Notes: a model not told the origin generated them from the letters alone. A stretch of 64,000 nucleotides of DNA from Ditibartonella apihabitans (GCF_002007485.1 NZ_CP015820.1:2172501-2236500), one strand, 5' to 3'. Shown: positions 1-9,140, counted from the stretch's first letter. Numbers and translations are program-made.

Positions 1-665
1 GTTCGGGAAAATCAACCACTGCGAAAATGGCACTGGGGATTTTAAAACCATCCGCGGGCACTGTGAGCAGAAAAGCCGGCTTGCGCATTGGCTATGTGCC
101 GCAAAGATTGGTGATCGACCCCTCTCTACCACTGACTGTGCGCCGTTTCATGACATTGACAGCCAGGCTTGATGCCAACGGGTTAAAATCGGTCTTGTCC
201 GAAACCGGCGTTGACGATTTGATCAATGCCAATGTTGCCGATCTGTCGGGTGGGGAATTGCAACGTGTGCTTCTTGCACGATCGATTGCCAGAAAGCCTG
301 ATCTTCTCGTTCTCGACGAACCTTTGCAAGGTGTCGACTACAATGGAGAAACCGAACTTTACGGGTTAATTGCGAGCCTGCGTACCAAACTTGATTGCGG
401 CATTCTCCTTATTTCCCATGATCTCCATATTGTCATGGCTGCGACCGATCGGGTGATTTGTTTGAACGGTCATATCTGTTGCAGCGGTGCACCGACCGAG
501 GTTGCCCAAAGCGAAGCTTACGGGCGTCTGATCGGCGCTATACCGGAAAACGGTCTAGCACTTTATGAGCATCATCATAACCACCGGCACAATATTCATG
601 GTGCTGTTATCAGCACTTCGGACAACAAGCCGACAAGAAATATCGGAGCCAACGACAATGGTTGA
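1..665 (+). CDS. znuC: Zinc ABC transporter ATP-binding protein ZnuC (5' truncated by window)
   Basis: ATPase subunit of the ZnuABC high-affinity zinc importer. The gene enters from outside the window; the first whole codon is at base 3 and falls inside the Walker A loop (SGKST). Visible in order are the ABC signature (LSGGELQRV, near base 246), Walker B (LLVLDEP, near base 303) and the switch histidine (LISHD, near base 411). The C-terminus carries a histidine-rich stretch (YEHHHNHRHN) typical of ZnuC in this group and probably zinc-binding. The stop overlaps the znuB start by 8 bp, so the two are translationally coupled. znuA presumably lies just outside the window. Confidence 0.93.
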   Translation, partial: SGKSTTAKMALGILKPSAGTVSRKAGLRIGYVPQRLVIDPSLPLTVRRFMTLTARLDANGLKSVLSETGVDDLINANVADLSGGELQRVLLARSIARKPDLLVLDEPLQGVDYNGETELYGLIASLRTKLDCGILLISHDLHIVMAATDRVICLNGHICCSGAPTEVAQSEAYGRLIGAIPENGLALYEHHHNHRHNIHGAVISTSDNKPTRNIGANDNG

Positions 666-1467
666 CGACTATCTTGTAAGAGCATTTTTGGCAGGAATCG
701 GCGTGGCATTGATGGCAGGCCCACTCGGCTGTTTTATTGTCTGGCAGAAGCTCGCCTATTTTGGCGACACCATGGCCCATTCGGCTTTGCTCGGTGTGGC
801 TTTTGCCTTGCTTTTCAATATTGATACGGTGCTTGGTGTTTTTCTTGTTGCTGTCATTGTTTCGATTGCACTCTTTGTTCTTCAGGCTAAGGAAAAACTT
901 TCAGGCGATTCGCTTTTGGGGATTCTTGCCCATGCAACGCTTGCTATCGGTCTTATCCTGATCGGATTTATGACCTGGACCAATATTGACATCAATAGCT
1001 ATTTGTTCGGGGATATTCTGGCCGTATCCCGCACAGATGTGTTGACGGTATGGGTCGGATGCGCGGTCATTCTCATTGTACTTTGTCTTTTATGGCGGCC
1101 GCTTCTGGCACTGACGATCAATATCGACATGGCAAAGGCTGAAAATATGAAGCCGGAACGCGCCCGCTTCATCTTCATGCTGCTTATGGCCATTGTCATT
1201 GCCGTTGCCATCAACATTATCGGCATACTTTTGATAACCGCACTCCTCATTATTCCTGCAGCGACCGCCCGTCGTTTCTCATCAACCCCTGAACAAATGG
1301 CCATTCTTGCCTCTTTGATCGGTATTGTCGGAACGGTTCTCGGGCTTTACGCCTCAATCAGGTTTGACAGCCGTTCAGGGCCGAGTGTTGTTGTTGCACT
1401 GTTTATCCTGTTCATTGGAAGTCGCCTCATTACCGCTTTAATCAGGGAATTTTCCCATGACCGGTAA
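658..1467 (+). CDS. znuB: Zinc ABC transporter permease ZnuB
   Basis: Inner-membrane permease of the ZnuABC zinc importer (ABC-3 family), 269 aa, almost entirely hydrophobic with about eight membrane segments. I chose the ATG at 658 (protein begins MVDDYL) because it overlaps the znuC stop as ATGGTTGA. The in-frame upstream ATG at 565 would add 31 non-conserved residues inside znuC. The 3' end overlaps zur by 11 bp, so znuC, znuB and zur form one transcript. Confidence 0.93.
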   Translation: MVDDYLVRAFLAGIGVALMAGPLGCFIVWQKLAYFGDTMAHSALLGVAFALLFNIDTVLGVFLVAVIVSIALFVLQAKEKLSGDSLLGILAHATLAIGLILIGFMTWTNIDINSYLFGDILAVSRTDVLTVWVGCAVILIVLCLLWRPLLALTINIDMAKAENMKPERARFIFMLLMAIVIAVAINIIGILLITALLIIPAATARRFSSTPEQMAILASLIGIVGTVLGLYASIRFDSRSGPSVVVALFILFIGSRLITALIREFSHDR

Positions 1468-1855
1468 GCTCACCCGCAACCAGACGCTGGTGCTTTCGGT
1501 TCTGGAAAAAGAGCGGGTTCCATTAAGTGCCTATACGATACTCGACCGGCTACGTGGCGAAGGCTTTCGCGCACCTTTACAAGTCTATCGGGCACTTCAA
1601 AAACTCGTTTCGGAAAAACGGGTTCACAAACTTGAAAGTGTCAATGCCTTTATGGCCTGCTCGCACCCTGACCATCAAAAACACGGACTTACGGTTTTTA
1701 TCATCTGTGAACAGTGTAATCGGGTAACCGAGATCGAAAATCCGATTCTTGCGGGTGACATTCTAAAAATGACACAAAAAGAAGGCTTTTCTCCCCGTAC
1801 AACAACCATAGAAATTCAGGGATTATGCACCGAGTGCAACCTCAAACGGGGGTAA
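1457..1855 (+). CDS. zur: Fur-family zinc uptake regulator Zur
   Basis: Zinc-sensing repressor of the Fur superfamily, 132 aa. An N-terminal winged helix-turn-helix (about residues 10-60) is followed by the metal-binding half. Candidate ligands are visible: CSHPDH near residue 68, CEQC near residue 84 and a C-terminal CTEC, the paired-cysteine structural zinc site of the family. Position at the end of znuCB, overlapping the znuB stop, distinguishes it from Fur or Mur. It should repress the znu genes when zinc is plentiful. I could not find a convincing Zur box inside the window; the relevant promoter lies outside it. Confidence 0.92.
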   Translation: MTGKLTRNQTLVLSVLEKERVPLSAYTILDRLRGEGFRAPLQVYRALQKLVSEKRVHKLESVNAFMACSHPDHQKHGLTVFIICEQCNRVTEIENPILAGDILKMTQKEGFSPRTTTIEIQGLCTECNLKRG

Positions 1856-1942
1856 TGCGTTTCCGCTTCATCCATTTGATTGACGGTCTTAACCGTTTTG
1901 GATAAACACCGCATTCCTTCATCAGATCTGGAAATTTGTACC

Positions 1943-3049
1943 ATGCCAGAATTCTCGAACAGCACGCCTAAGACATTGCCGACCAAACAACGTCCGCACA
2001 AGAAAATTGCCATCGTTATCGCCATTATCGTTGCTATCGTCGTTTTGTGGCTGGGGTTTAAGTGGCTTACCGAATGGCGTTTCCTTGTCACAACAGATGA
2101 CGCCTATGTTCAGGGTGATATTGCTTCGATTGCCCCCAAAGTTAACGGCTATATCAATGACATTCCGGTTGAAACCAACCATTATGTCAAAAAAGGTGAC
2201 GTGCTGTTTCGTCTTGATGATGGCGATTATAAAATCGCTTATGACGAAGCAGAAGCAAAACTTCAAACACAAAGCCGCACACTCGCGCGTATCGAAGCGC
2301 AGATTGCCGCTTCCAAAACCTCGCTTGACGAAGCCAATGCACAAAAAGACGCGGCCAATGCGGTGGCCGTCAATGCTGATATTACGTTAAAACGTGCAAA
2401 AGAACTGAATGTCGGAAGTTTCGTTGCAAAATCGGCTGTCGATAATGCCCAGTCGGCATATGATCAGGCCATTGCCAATGTTACGCGCGCCAATGCGCAA
2501 ATTGCTGCGGCGGCTGCCAATATCACGGTTCTCGAAGCGCAACATGACGAGGCGGTAAGCGAAACAAGAAGCCTTGAACTCGCACGCGACAAAGCCCGTC
2601 GCGACCTTGATTTTACCGTTTTGCGCGCGCCTTTTGACGGTGTTTTGGGAAATCTCGCCGGTAAAAAAGGTGACTATGTTGTCAATGGACAGCGTTTGGC
2701 TGCACTGGTTCCTGTCAATGCGCTTTATATTGACGCCAATTATAAAGAAACCCAGCTTCCTTCGATCTATGGCGGTGAAAAAGTGCGCATCTCTGTCGAC
2801 GGGCTTGATGGTGAAAGCTTTGAAGGCACGGTTGTTTCACTGTCGCCTGCATCGGGCGCTGTTTTTTCACTTTTGCCACCACAAAATGCCACTGGAAATT
2901 TTACCAAAATTGTCCAGCGTGTTCCGGTCAGAATTTCGATACCTGAAAATATTCTGGCAACTGGGCGCATTCGTGCCGGCATGAGTGTGGTTGTCAGTGT
3001 CGACATGCGCACAAAACCGGAAGGTGCAAAATCATTGGCGACAAAGTGA
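1943..3049 (+). CDS. HlyD/EmrA-type periplasmic adaptor of an efflux pump
   Basis: Membrane fusion protein, 368 aa, that links an inner-membrane drug exporter to an outer-membrane channel. It has one N-terminal membrane anchor (about residues 22-43) and then the TDDAYVQG motif typical of EmrA. A first lipoyl half (QGDIASIAPKVNGYI) is followed by a long alanine-rich coiled-coil hairpin (about residues 85-215) and a second lipoyl half with beta-barrel (APFDGVLG). I chose the ATG at 1943; an in-frame TTG at 1880 lacks family similarity. The downstream DHA2 transporter starts 7 bp after its stop, so they form one operon. Substrate is unknown. Confidence 0.88.
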   Translation: MPEFSNSTPKTLPTKQRPHKKIAIVIAIIVAIVVLWLGFKWLTEWRFLVTTDDAYVQGDIASIAPKVNGYINDIPVETNHYVKKGDVLFRLDDGDYKIAYDEAEAKLQTQSRTLARIEAQIAASKTSLDEANAQKDAANAVAVNADITLKRAKELNVGSFVAKSAVDNAQSAYDQAIANVTRANAQIAAAAANITVLEAQHDEAVSETRSLELARDKARRDLDFTVLRAPFDGVLGNLAGKKGDYVVNGQRLAALVPVNALYIDANYKETQLPSIYGGEKVRISVDGLDGESFEGTVVSLSPASGAVFSLLPPQNATGNFTKIVQRVPVRISIPENILATGRIRAGMSVVVSVDMRTKPEGAKSLATK

Positions 3050-3056
3050 GGTTTTG

Positions 3057-4622
3057 ATGACCGCTGCCAGTCTCCCCCACATGGAAGAGCATATTGAACC
3101 GAAAAAAATCGTGGCCTTCGTGGCCATGGTTTTCGGTATGTTCATGGCAATTCTCGACATCCAGATTGTTTCTGCCTCCTTGTCGGAAATTCAGGCAGGA
3201 CTTTCGGCAAGCTCGGATGAAATAGCCTGGGTGCAGACATCCTATCTCATTGCCGAGGTTATCATGATCCCGCTATCGGGATTTTTGGGTCGGTTGTTAT
3301 CAACGCGTGTGCTTTTTACAATTTCGGCCGCCGGTTTCACCATTGCTTCTGCCCTTTGTGCAACAGCAAGCTCTATCGAACAGATGATTGCCTACCGTGC
3401 TCTTCAGGGCTTTATCGGTGGCGGCATGATTCCGAGCGTGTTCGCGGCAGCCTTTACCATTTTCCCGCCTTCAAAACAGCCGATTGTTTCTCCCATTATC
3501 GGGTTGGTGGCAACGCTTGCCCCCACAATTGGCCCGACAGTTGGCGGTTATCTGAGCCATGCTTTTTCCTGGCATTGGCTGTTTCTTGTCAATGTGCCCT
3601 TCGGTATTCTCGTAACCATTGCCTCATGGAAGCTCATCGATTTTGATAAAGGTGATAGCTCGCTTTTCCAATCCTTCGACTGGTTCGGTCTGATTACCAT
3701 GGCGACCTTTCTCGGCTCCCTTGAATATGTGCTTGAAGAAGGTCCGCGCAATGACTGGATGGAAGACGAAATGATCTTCCGTTTTACAATTGTTATGGGT
3801 GTTTCTGCCGTTCTGTTTTTCTGGCGTGTCCTGACAGCGAAAAACCCGATTGTCGATCTCAAAGCCTTTGTAAATCTGAATTTTGCACTTGGCTCGATCT
3901 TTTCTTTCGTTATGGGTATCGGGCTTTACGGGCTTACCTATCTTTATCCGCTCTATCTTGGCGAAATTCGCGGCTATGACGCCTTGATGATCGGGGAAAC
4001 GATGTTCGTTTCCGGTTTGATGATGTTTTTTTCCGCTCCCCTTGCCGGTTTTCTTTCGACCAAGCTTGACCCGCGTTTAATGATGGGGCTTGGATTTGCC
4101 GGTTTTGGCTGGGGCACATGGCTTGTGACCGGAATGACGGCCGACTGGGATTTCTGGGAACTGTTCTGGCCGCAAATTTTGCGCGGCGGCTCGCTCATTT
4201 TATGTATGGTGCCGATCAATAATATCGCGCTTGGCACACTTTCAGCCGAAAAACTTAAAAACGCATCCGGCCTTTTCAACCTCACCCGTAATCTCGGTGG
4301 TGCGGTGGGACTTGCAATCATCAACACCATTATCATGCGGCGCACCGATTTTCACTATGAGCGACTATCCGAAAGTGTGCAATGGGGAAACCGGCAGGCA
4401 GTCAACCTGTTGAACTCTTTGGCGAGCCGACTTGATATGGCAGGCTTGAACCCTAAAGATTCGGCTTTGATGCAGCTTTATAATATTGTTCGCCAGCAAG
4501 CGACCGTTATGGCTTTTATTGACGCCTTCTTTATTCTGACCCTCCTCTTCGCAATTTTGACACTTCTGGTCTTTGCTGTGAAAAAGCCGAAGACGTCAAG
4601 TGGCGCAGTCGGCGGCCATTAA
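3057..4622 (+). CDS. DHA2-family MFS multidrug exporter (EmrB-like)
   Basis: Proton-driven major facilitator exporter of the 14-helix DHA2 family, 521 aa. The N-terminus carries the family signature FMAILDIQIVSASLSEIQ in helix 1, and helix 4/5 carries GGGMIPSVFAAAF and the antiporter-type motif PTIGPTVGGYL. The start at 3057 is preceded by GTGAGG at good spacing; an earlier in-frame ATG at 2985 lies inside the adaptor gene. With the EmrA-like partner directly upstream it should form a tripartite pump for toxic hydrophobic compounds. A strong terminator follows. Confidence 0.88.
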   Translation: MTAASLPHMEEHIEPKKIVAFVAMVFGMFMAILDIQIVSASLSEIQAGLSASSDEIAWVQTSYLIAEVIMIPLSGFLGRLLSTRVLFTISAAGFTIASALCATASSIEQMIAYRALQGFIGGGMIPSVFAAAFTIFPPSKQPIVSPIIGLVATLAPTIGPTVGGYLSHAFSWHWLFLVNVPFGILVTIASWKLIDFDKGDSSLFQSFDWFGLITMATFLGSLEYVLEEGPRNDWMEDEMIFRFTIVMGVSAVLFFWRVLTAKNPIVDLKAFVNLNFALGSIFSFVMGIGLYGLTYLYPLYLGEIRGYDALMIGETMFVSGLMMFFSAPLAGFLSTKLDPRLMMGLGFAGFGWGTWLVTGMTADWDFWELFWPQILRGGSLILCMVPINNIALGTLSAEKLKNASGLFNLTRNLGGAVGLAIINTIIMRRTDFHYERLSESVQWGNRQAVNLLNSLASRLDMAGLNPKDSALMQLYNIVRQQATVMAFIDAFFILTLLFAILTLLVFAVKKPKTSSGAVGGH

Positions 4623-4637
4623 CGCAGGAAACATTGG

Positions 4638-4676
4638 AAAAAAAGCAAAACCCGATCTAGAGTTTTGCTTTTTTTA
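4638..4676 (+). terminator. Rho-independent terminator after the EmrAB-like pair
   Basis: An A-rich stem with core AGCAAAAC pairs with GTTTTGCT across a 10-nt loop and is followed directly by a run of seven T. It lies 15 bp after the exporter stop. Confidence 0.8.
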
Positions 4677-4699
4677 TTCTTCTCGCGTAAATATAATTT

Positions 4700-5863
4700 A
4701 TGACAATTACCGCTGAATGGACATTTCCAACCGATATTCTGCTAGCGCCCAAAAGCCTTGCGGCACTTGGCACTGTTTTCGAGAAAACCGGTGTCGAAGC
4801 CATAATGGTTTTGACAGATCGTGGCCTTAGCCAATCACCAGCTTTAAAAAAACTGCTCAAACGGATCGATAAACTGAAATTGCCATTCGGTGTTTTTTCT
4901 TCGCTTGATGGGACAGCATCCCGTGAAACATTGGAATTGACCGTGCGTCTTTATTTGAGTGGCGGTTTTAATGCAATCCTCGCCTTTGGCGGCGGCGCAA
5001 CAATGGATCTTGCCAAAATGACCCGCCTGTTTTGTGCTCAAGGTGCCAATGTCAAAACACTTGAAGTTCCCTCCATTTACACAGCACTTCCACCGCTGAT
5101 CGCACTGCCAACACTTGCCGGAAGCGGAGCCGAAATCAGTGATAATGCCTATTTGATTGATAATGCAAAGAATACCGGTTTTACGTTTTATGACAAACGC
5201 TTAACACCGACATTTGTTGTTGCCGATCCGGTTTTGACAGGAACTGCGCCTGCAAGCTTCATTTCCGGCGCCGGCATGAATGCGCTTACCAATGCGATTG
5301 ATAACTGGTGCATCCCGACATTCAATCCTGTTTCGGATGCTCTGGCGCTCGAAACAGTCCGTCTGATCTTTAATCATTTGCCGAAAGCCGTAAGCGACCC
5401 TTCAAATAATGAAGCGCAAATTGCCCTTTTGTCGGCCTCGCTCACAGGTGCGCTTGCAGCAAAAAAAGGCTTAAAAATTACCAGTGCTCTCGCGCGGTCG
5501 ATAGGGAACCGTTATCAGACCCATTTCGGCATGACTGCAGGTGTGCTTTTGCCCTATGTCATGGCCTATAACCAGTCAGCCATTGGAAATAGAATTGCGA
5601 CACTTGCCGAACGCCTTAATATAAAAGGTGGTTTTAACGGCTTTATCCGCCATTTGTTGAATTTACAAAAATCAGCCAATGTCCCGACAAAATTGGCAGG
5701 CCTGACAAAAGACCAGAAAATCAAGGCAAAAGACAAAGCCTTGATTGAAAGCGTCGCCGTCGAAGACCAAGGTTCCGACGAAACTGCTGTTCGACTCACC
5801 AAAAAAACCGCGCTTGCCATTTTGAATGCGGCAATTGCCGGAAAAATGAATCGCAAAAAATAG
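4700..5863 (+). CDS. Fe-ADH superfamily protein lacking all metal ligands
   Basis: Iron-containing alcohol dehydrogenase fold, 387 aa, normal family length. The NAD-binding loop is kept (GGGATMDLAK, residues 97-106). The four residues that bind Fe or Zn in this family (FucO D196, H200, H263, H277) align here with N194 (GMNALTN), N198, S262 and F276. FucO H267 aligns with R266. A lone His at 275 sits beside the lost ligand. The protein therefore probably cannot act as a conventional metal-dependent dehydrogenase. There is no clear Shine-Dalgarno. It is monocistronic and convergent with the decarboxylase gene. Function unknown. Confidence 0.75.
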   Translation: MTITAEWTFPTDILLAPKSLAALGTVFEKTGVEAIMVLTDRGLSQSPALKKLLKRIDKLKLPFGVFSSLDGTASRETLELTVRLYLSGGFNAILAFGGGATMDLAKMTRLFCAQGANVKTLEVPSIYTALPPLIALPTLAGSGAEISDNAYLIDNAKNTGFTFYDKRLTPTFVVADPVLTGTAPASFISGAGMNALTNAIDNWCIPTFNPVSDALALETVRLIFNHLPKAVSDPSNNEAQIALLSASLTGALAAKKGLKITSALARSIGNRYQTHFGMTAGVLLPYVMAYNQSAIGNRIATLAERLNIKGGFNGFIRHLLNLQKSANVPTKLAGLTKDQKIKAKDKALIESVAVEDQGSDETAVRLTKKTALAILNAAIAGKMNRKK

Positions 5864-6259
5864 ATAATCCGCTTTTCCCCGCAATCGGAACTTGAATAAG
5901 AAAATTCTTATTGGATTTGTGACTTTTTACTTGGCCCATATGTGCACACAAGAAAATCCGTCATTAAAAAAATAGCGCAACATGGTGCAACTTCACAATG
6001 ATTGCCTGCCCCTCAAAAACTATCATCCTCTAGCACGACTATTATCGCTTTTCGGCCAGTCAGTCTGAAGTCCTGCTCCGGAACCTTATTCAACGTTAAA
6101 AACCGGATGAACAAGAAAATAGCAGGGCATTTTTCGATTTTTAAAAAAGGTTGAAAAAGTTTGTCGTCCGTCGCTTGATGATAATCATCAAGATCTTTTC
6201 TCCATAAATGACATCCTAATTTCAAATATTATACATGAACAGGATTAAAGCCGAATGAC
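5864..6259. other. Intergenic region between convergent genes, with two inverted repeats
   Basis: No credible gene is visible. It holds an 8+2+8 inverted repeat at 5895-5912 (AATAAGAA/TTCTTATT) just after the Fe-ADH gene. It also holds a perfect 19-bp palindrome at 6174-6192, described separately. Confidence 0.5.
6174..6192. promoter_or_regulatory. 19-bp perfect palindrome resembling a Fur-type box
   Basis: CTTGATGATAATCATCAAG is a perfect palindrome around one central base. Its central 11 bases (ATGATAATCAT) equal the core of the classical Fur box. It lies between two convergent genes with no annotated promoter nearby, so what it would control is unclear. An unannotated small RNA is one possibility. 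Confidence 0.4.
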
Positions 6260-6291
6260 AAAAAAACGCCCGCAGAAAACTACGGGCGCAA
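6260..6291 (-). terminator. Rho-independent terminator of the decarboxylase gene
   Basis: On the minus strand a GC stem (GCGCCCG/CGGGCG) with a short loop is followed by a run of seven T. It lies about 30 bp after the decarboxylase stop. Confidence 0.85.
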
Positions 6292-6319
6292 ATTGCTGCT
6301 TATATCGGGTTTTGACCTA

Positions 6320-7453
6320 TCAGATGACATAAGACCGGATCGGCTCGAAACCGTTAAAAGCTACAGAAGCATAGGTTGTCGTATAAGCACCAGTTCCTTC
6401 AATCAGGATTTCATCACCGACAGTGAGTGAAATCGGCAAAGGATAAGGTGTTTTTTCATACATGACATCGGCGGAATCACAGGTTGGACCGGCAAGCACA
6501 CAAGGTACCTTTTCGTCACTATCCTTGGCTGTTTCAATCGGATAGCGGATAGCCTCATCCATTGTCTCTGCAAGGCCGTTGAATTTACCGACATCAAGAT
6601 AAACCCAACGCAATTTGTCGTTTTCCGATTTTTTGGAAACCAGCACAACTTCCGAGCGGATAACACCGGCATTGCCGACCATACCGCGACCCGGTTCGAT
6701 GATTGTTTCAGGAATACGATTGCCGAAATGTTTTGAAAGGCTATCAAAAATTGCCAAGCCATAAGCCTGTGCCGAAGGTACGTCTTTCAAATAGCGTGTC
6801 GGGAAACCACCGCCCATATTGACAAGTTTCAATACAATGCCTTCCTTGGCCAGTGTTCTGAAAACTTTGGAAGCATCTGACAAAGCACGATCCCAAGCTT
6901 TCAGATTTGTCTGCTGTGAACCGACATGGAAAGAAACGCCATAAGCTTGCAATCCCAATTCGTGGGCACGGCGCAAAACCGAAACAGCCATTTCCGGAAC
7001 ACAACCGAATTTGCGTGAAAGCGGCCATTCGGCACCTTCACCATCTGTCAAAACGCGACAGAAAACACGCGCACCGGGAGCAGCACGGGCAACTTTTTCA
7101 ACTTCTTCGACACAGTCGACTGCATAAAGTGAAACACCCAATTCATAAGCGCGGGCAATATCGCGCTCTTTCTTGATGGTGTTGCCGAAAGAAATACGAT
7201 CCGGTGTTGCACCGGCATCTAGCACCATTTCGATTTCGGCGACAGTGGCTGTATCGAAAGACGAACCAAGCGACACCAACAAACGTAGTATTTCCGGTGC
7301 CGGATTGGCTTTTACTGCATAAAAAATGCGTGATTGGGGAAGTGCTTTGACAAAGCCTTCATAGTTTTCACGCACCACATCAAGATCCAGAATCATGCAC
7401 GGGCCTTCAGGGCGTCGTGTTGCGAGGAAATCACGAATACGTTGAGTTGCCAT
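6320..7453 (-). CDS. Ornithine/lysine decarboxylase, eukaryotic-type (group IV, PLP)
   Basis: PLP-dependent basic amino-acid decarboxylase, 377 aa, the length usual for the alphaproteobacterial enzyme. It makes putrescine (or cadaverine) for polyamine synthesis. The PLP lysine is in YAVKANP (K48). The glycine-rich phosphate loop is NMGGGFPTR, the EPGRG motif follows, and the catalytic Cys/Asp are in GPTCDSAD. I chose the start at 7453 because AAGGAG lies 7 bp upstream; a start 12 codons earlier would cover that site. It has a long 5' region (see 7454-7900), as expected for the speF-type leader of this family. Ornithine versus lysine preference cannot be read from sequence. Confidence 0.9.
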   Translation of the reverse strand: MATQRIRDFLATRRPEGPCMILDLDVVRENYEGFVKALPQSRIFYAVKANPAPEILRLLVSLGSSFDTATVAEIEMVLDAGATPDRISFGNTIKKERDIARAYELGVSLYAVDCVEEVEKVARAAPGARVFCRVLTDGEGAEWPLSRKFGCVPEMAVSVLRRAHELGLQAYGVSFHVGSQQTNLKAWDRALSDASKVFRTLAKEGIVLKLVNMGGGFPTRYLKDVPSAQAYGLAIFDSLSKHFGNRIPETIIEPGRGMVGNAGVIRSEVVLVSKKSENDKLRWVYLDVGKFNGLAETMDEAIRYPIETAKDSDEKVPCVLAGPTCDSADVMYEKTPYPLPISLTVGDEILIEGTGAYTTTYASVAFNGFEPIRSYVI

Positions 7454-7900
7454 TTCGGTTCTCCTTAGGAAACCTTTCGGGTTCCCCAAATCTTGCTTCT
7501 CGTGACATAAGTCACGATCAGCCCATGGACAAAGTGCAAGGCCTATATTCGTTTCAACCGGTTATTGGAGGTACCGGAAAAAACTCCATAAAACTTGCGG
7601 CGATGGAACAGCGCGCTAACGCATTGCTCCGCTTTGTCTGCCTTTTGATTGGAATAACGAAAACCGCATCCGCACGGAAGGCAATGAGGTGTGCCTCTTC
7701 AGTAATTTCGACTTTTGGACAGCCGAAAGACACCAGAAAGGCCCGCACCGTCGTTGCTTCAAGATGTCCCCATTCTTCCGGTTGGCCGTAAGAATGACTG
7801 GAGCGGTTAGGTCCAGGTACCGTACCGGTTTTTCTCACCATTCGAGGACCGGCGGACACCCACAGGCACGTGCGACTTTGGGCAAAGATGCATATAAGCG
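7454..7900 (-). ncRNA. Candidate speF-type leader RNA of the decarboxylase gene
   Basis: About 450 nt separate the decarboxylase start from the divergent LysR region. A conserved speF RNA motif is known upstream of ornithine decarboxylase genes in Alphaproteobacteria. Visible structure includes a hairpin CGTGAC/GTCACG at 7501-7516 and a 7-bp stem GGGAACC/GGTTTCC at 7468-7486 just before the Shine-Dalgarno. An 11-codon AUG frame (7589 down to 7554) ends in PVPPITG, a proline-rich run that could slow ribosomes. Assignment to the motif rests on position and length; I cannot align it here. Confidence 0.4.
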
Positions 7901-8149
7901 CAATGGACTCACCTTTCAATATTTTTTTTGGCCTTTCGCGCAATTTTATTTAAGCCCGTTGCAATATTGAACATGGTGTTGTTTGCAATAAAAAAACCGG
8001 TAGCGCCAATGACGAAAAACAGAAGTTTTTCTTCCGGAAAACCAGCCATTTTCAAAAGACAAATGTTTCTGCTATTGAAAGTGAGCCTGCAAGTTTTTTT
8101 AAAAAGAAAACAGCTTTCGGGCACATCGTTTCGGGAAGGGGTAAAACTC

Positions 8150-9079
8150 TTGGGACTATTAACGAGAATACGGGGTTTTATAGAAGTGGTCGAAGCCGGC
8201 GGTTTTTCAGCCGCTGCGCGCAAGACACACAAATCGAAAGCGCTCCTTTCAAAACATGTTCATGAACTTGAAGACGAATTGGGCGCGGTCCTTTTGAACC
8301 GGACAACCCGCCAATTATCTTTAACAGAAGCGGGCCATGCTTATTATCTTCGTGCTTTGGAGATTATCAAGGAACTTGACGATCTCAATGACACAATTAC
8401 CGATTCCAGCAAGACCCGACGCGGGCGCATAAAAATTGGTACATCGCGCACCTTTGCCGATGCCCCGATCGGTCAATCACTCATCGATTTTCTGTCAGCT
8501 TATCCGGAGATCCACCTTGATATCAGCCTTGATGACCGGTTCGTCGATTTGGTCAATGAAGGTTTTGATCTCGCAATCCGCATTACCGACATGCAGGACT
8601 CCTCCCTCATTCAACGAAAACTCATGGATATCCGTTCGGTTGTCGTCGCCTCTCCCAAACTTCTGGAAAACACTTTTGTTCCGGAAACACCACGCAATTT
8701 GAAATCGCTTCCCTGCCTTGTCGACAGAAACAACCTCAATTCAGACCGTTGGTTATTCAAAGATCGTGACGGAAGCCCTTTTTCTGTTGCTATTGCCGGA
8801 CGCATGGCGGCAAACGGTCCGGTCATTACAAAGCGGGCCGCCATTGCCGGTATAGGCTTTGCCAAAATTCCGCGTTTTATAGCCGAAGAAGAGTTGCGGA
8901 ACGGCCTTATCAAAACTGTTCTTGATGATTTTATGACAGACGGCGCAGGCCTTTACATTGTCTATCCGCAAAAGCGCTACTTACCGGCAAAAGTGCGCAT
9001 GTTCATCGACTATCTGGTCGAATGGTTCAAAACCTATGAACAAAAAGGAAAAACAAAAACCGGCGCTTCCAACTTGTAA
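8150..9079 (+). CDS. LysR-family transcriptional regulator
   Basis: LysR-type regulator, 309 aa. The N-terminal winged HTH (LLTRIRGFIEVVEAGGFSAA, residues 3-22) is followed by the periplasmic-binding-like effector domain (from about residue 93, RGRIKIG). I chose the TTG at 8150 because GGAAGGGG lies about 9 bp upstream and it gives the standard LysR N-terminus. Longer in-frame starts add about 74 residues without similarity. It belongs to the CrgA/AaeR-like subgroup by general appearance. It is divergent from the decarboxylase gene, but the long leader between them makes a direct regulatory link uncertain. Confidence 0.85.
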   Translation: MGLLTRIRGFIEVVEAGGFSAAARKTHKSKALLSKHVHELEDELGAVLLNRTTRQLSLTEAGHAYYLRALEIIKELDDLNDTITDSSKTRRGRIKIGTSRTFADAPIGQSLIDFLSAYPEIHLDISLDDRFVDLVNEGFDLAIRITDMQDSSLIQRKLMDIRSVVVASPKLLENTFVPETPRNLKSLPCLVDRNNLNSDRWLFKDRDGSPFSVAIAGRMAANGPVITKRAAIAGIGFAKIPRFIAEEELRNGLIKTVLDDFMTDGAGLYIVYPQKRYLPAKVRMFIDYLVEWFKTYEQKGKTKTGASNL

Positions 9080-9140
9080 AACACGCCCTTCCTTGAAAGT
9101 TTTCTGCTCGCTGCAACCGACAATGAAAAGGACAAAAAAA

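Noticed and set aside
6013-6225. 70-codon minus-strand frame over the Fur-like palindrome
   Set aside because: No ribosome-binding site and no recognisable content; the palindrome itself is the stronger signal.
7554-7943. 129-codon minus-strand frame upstream of the decarboxylase
   Set aside because: It covers the expected leader RNA, has no ribosome-binding site and no family resemblance; treated as part of the leader.
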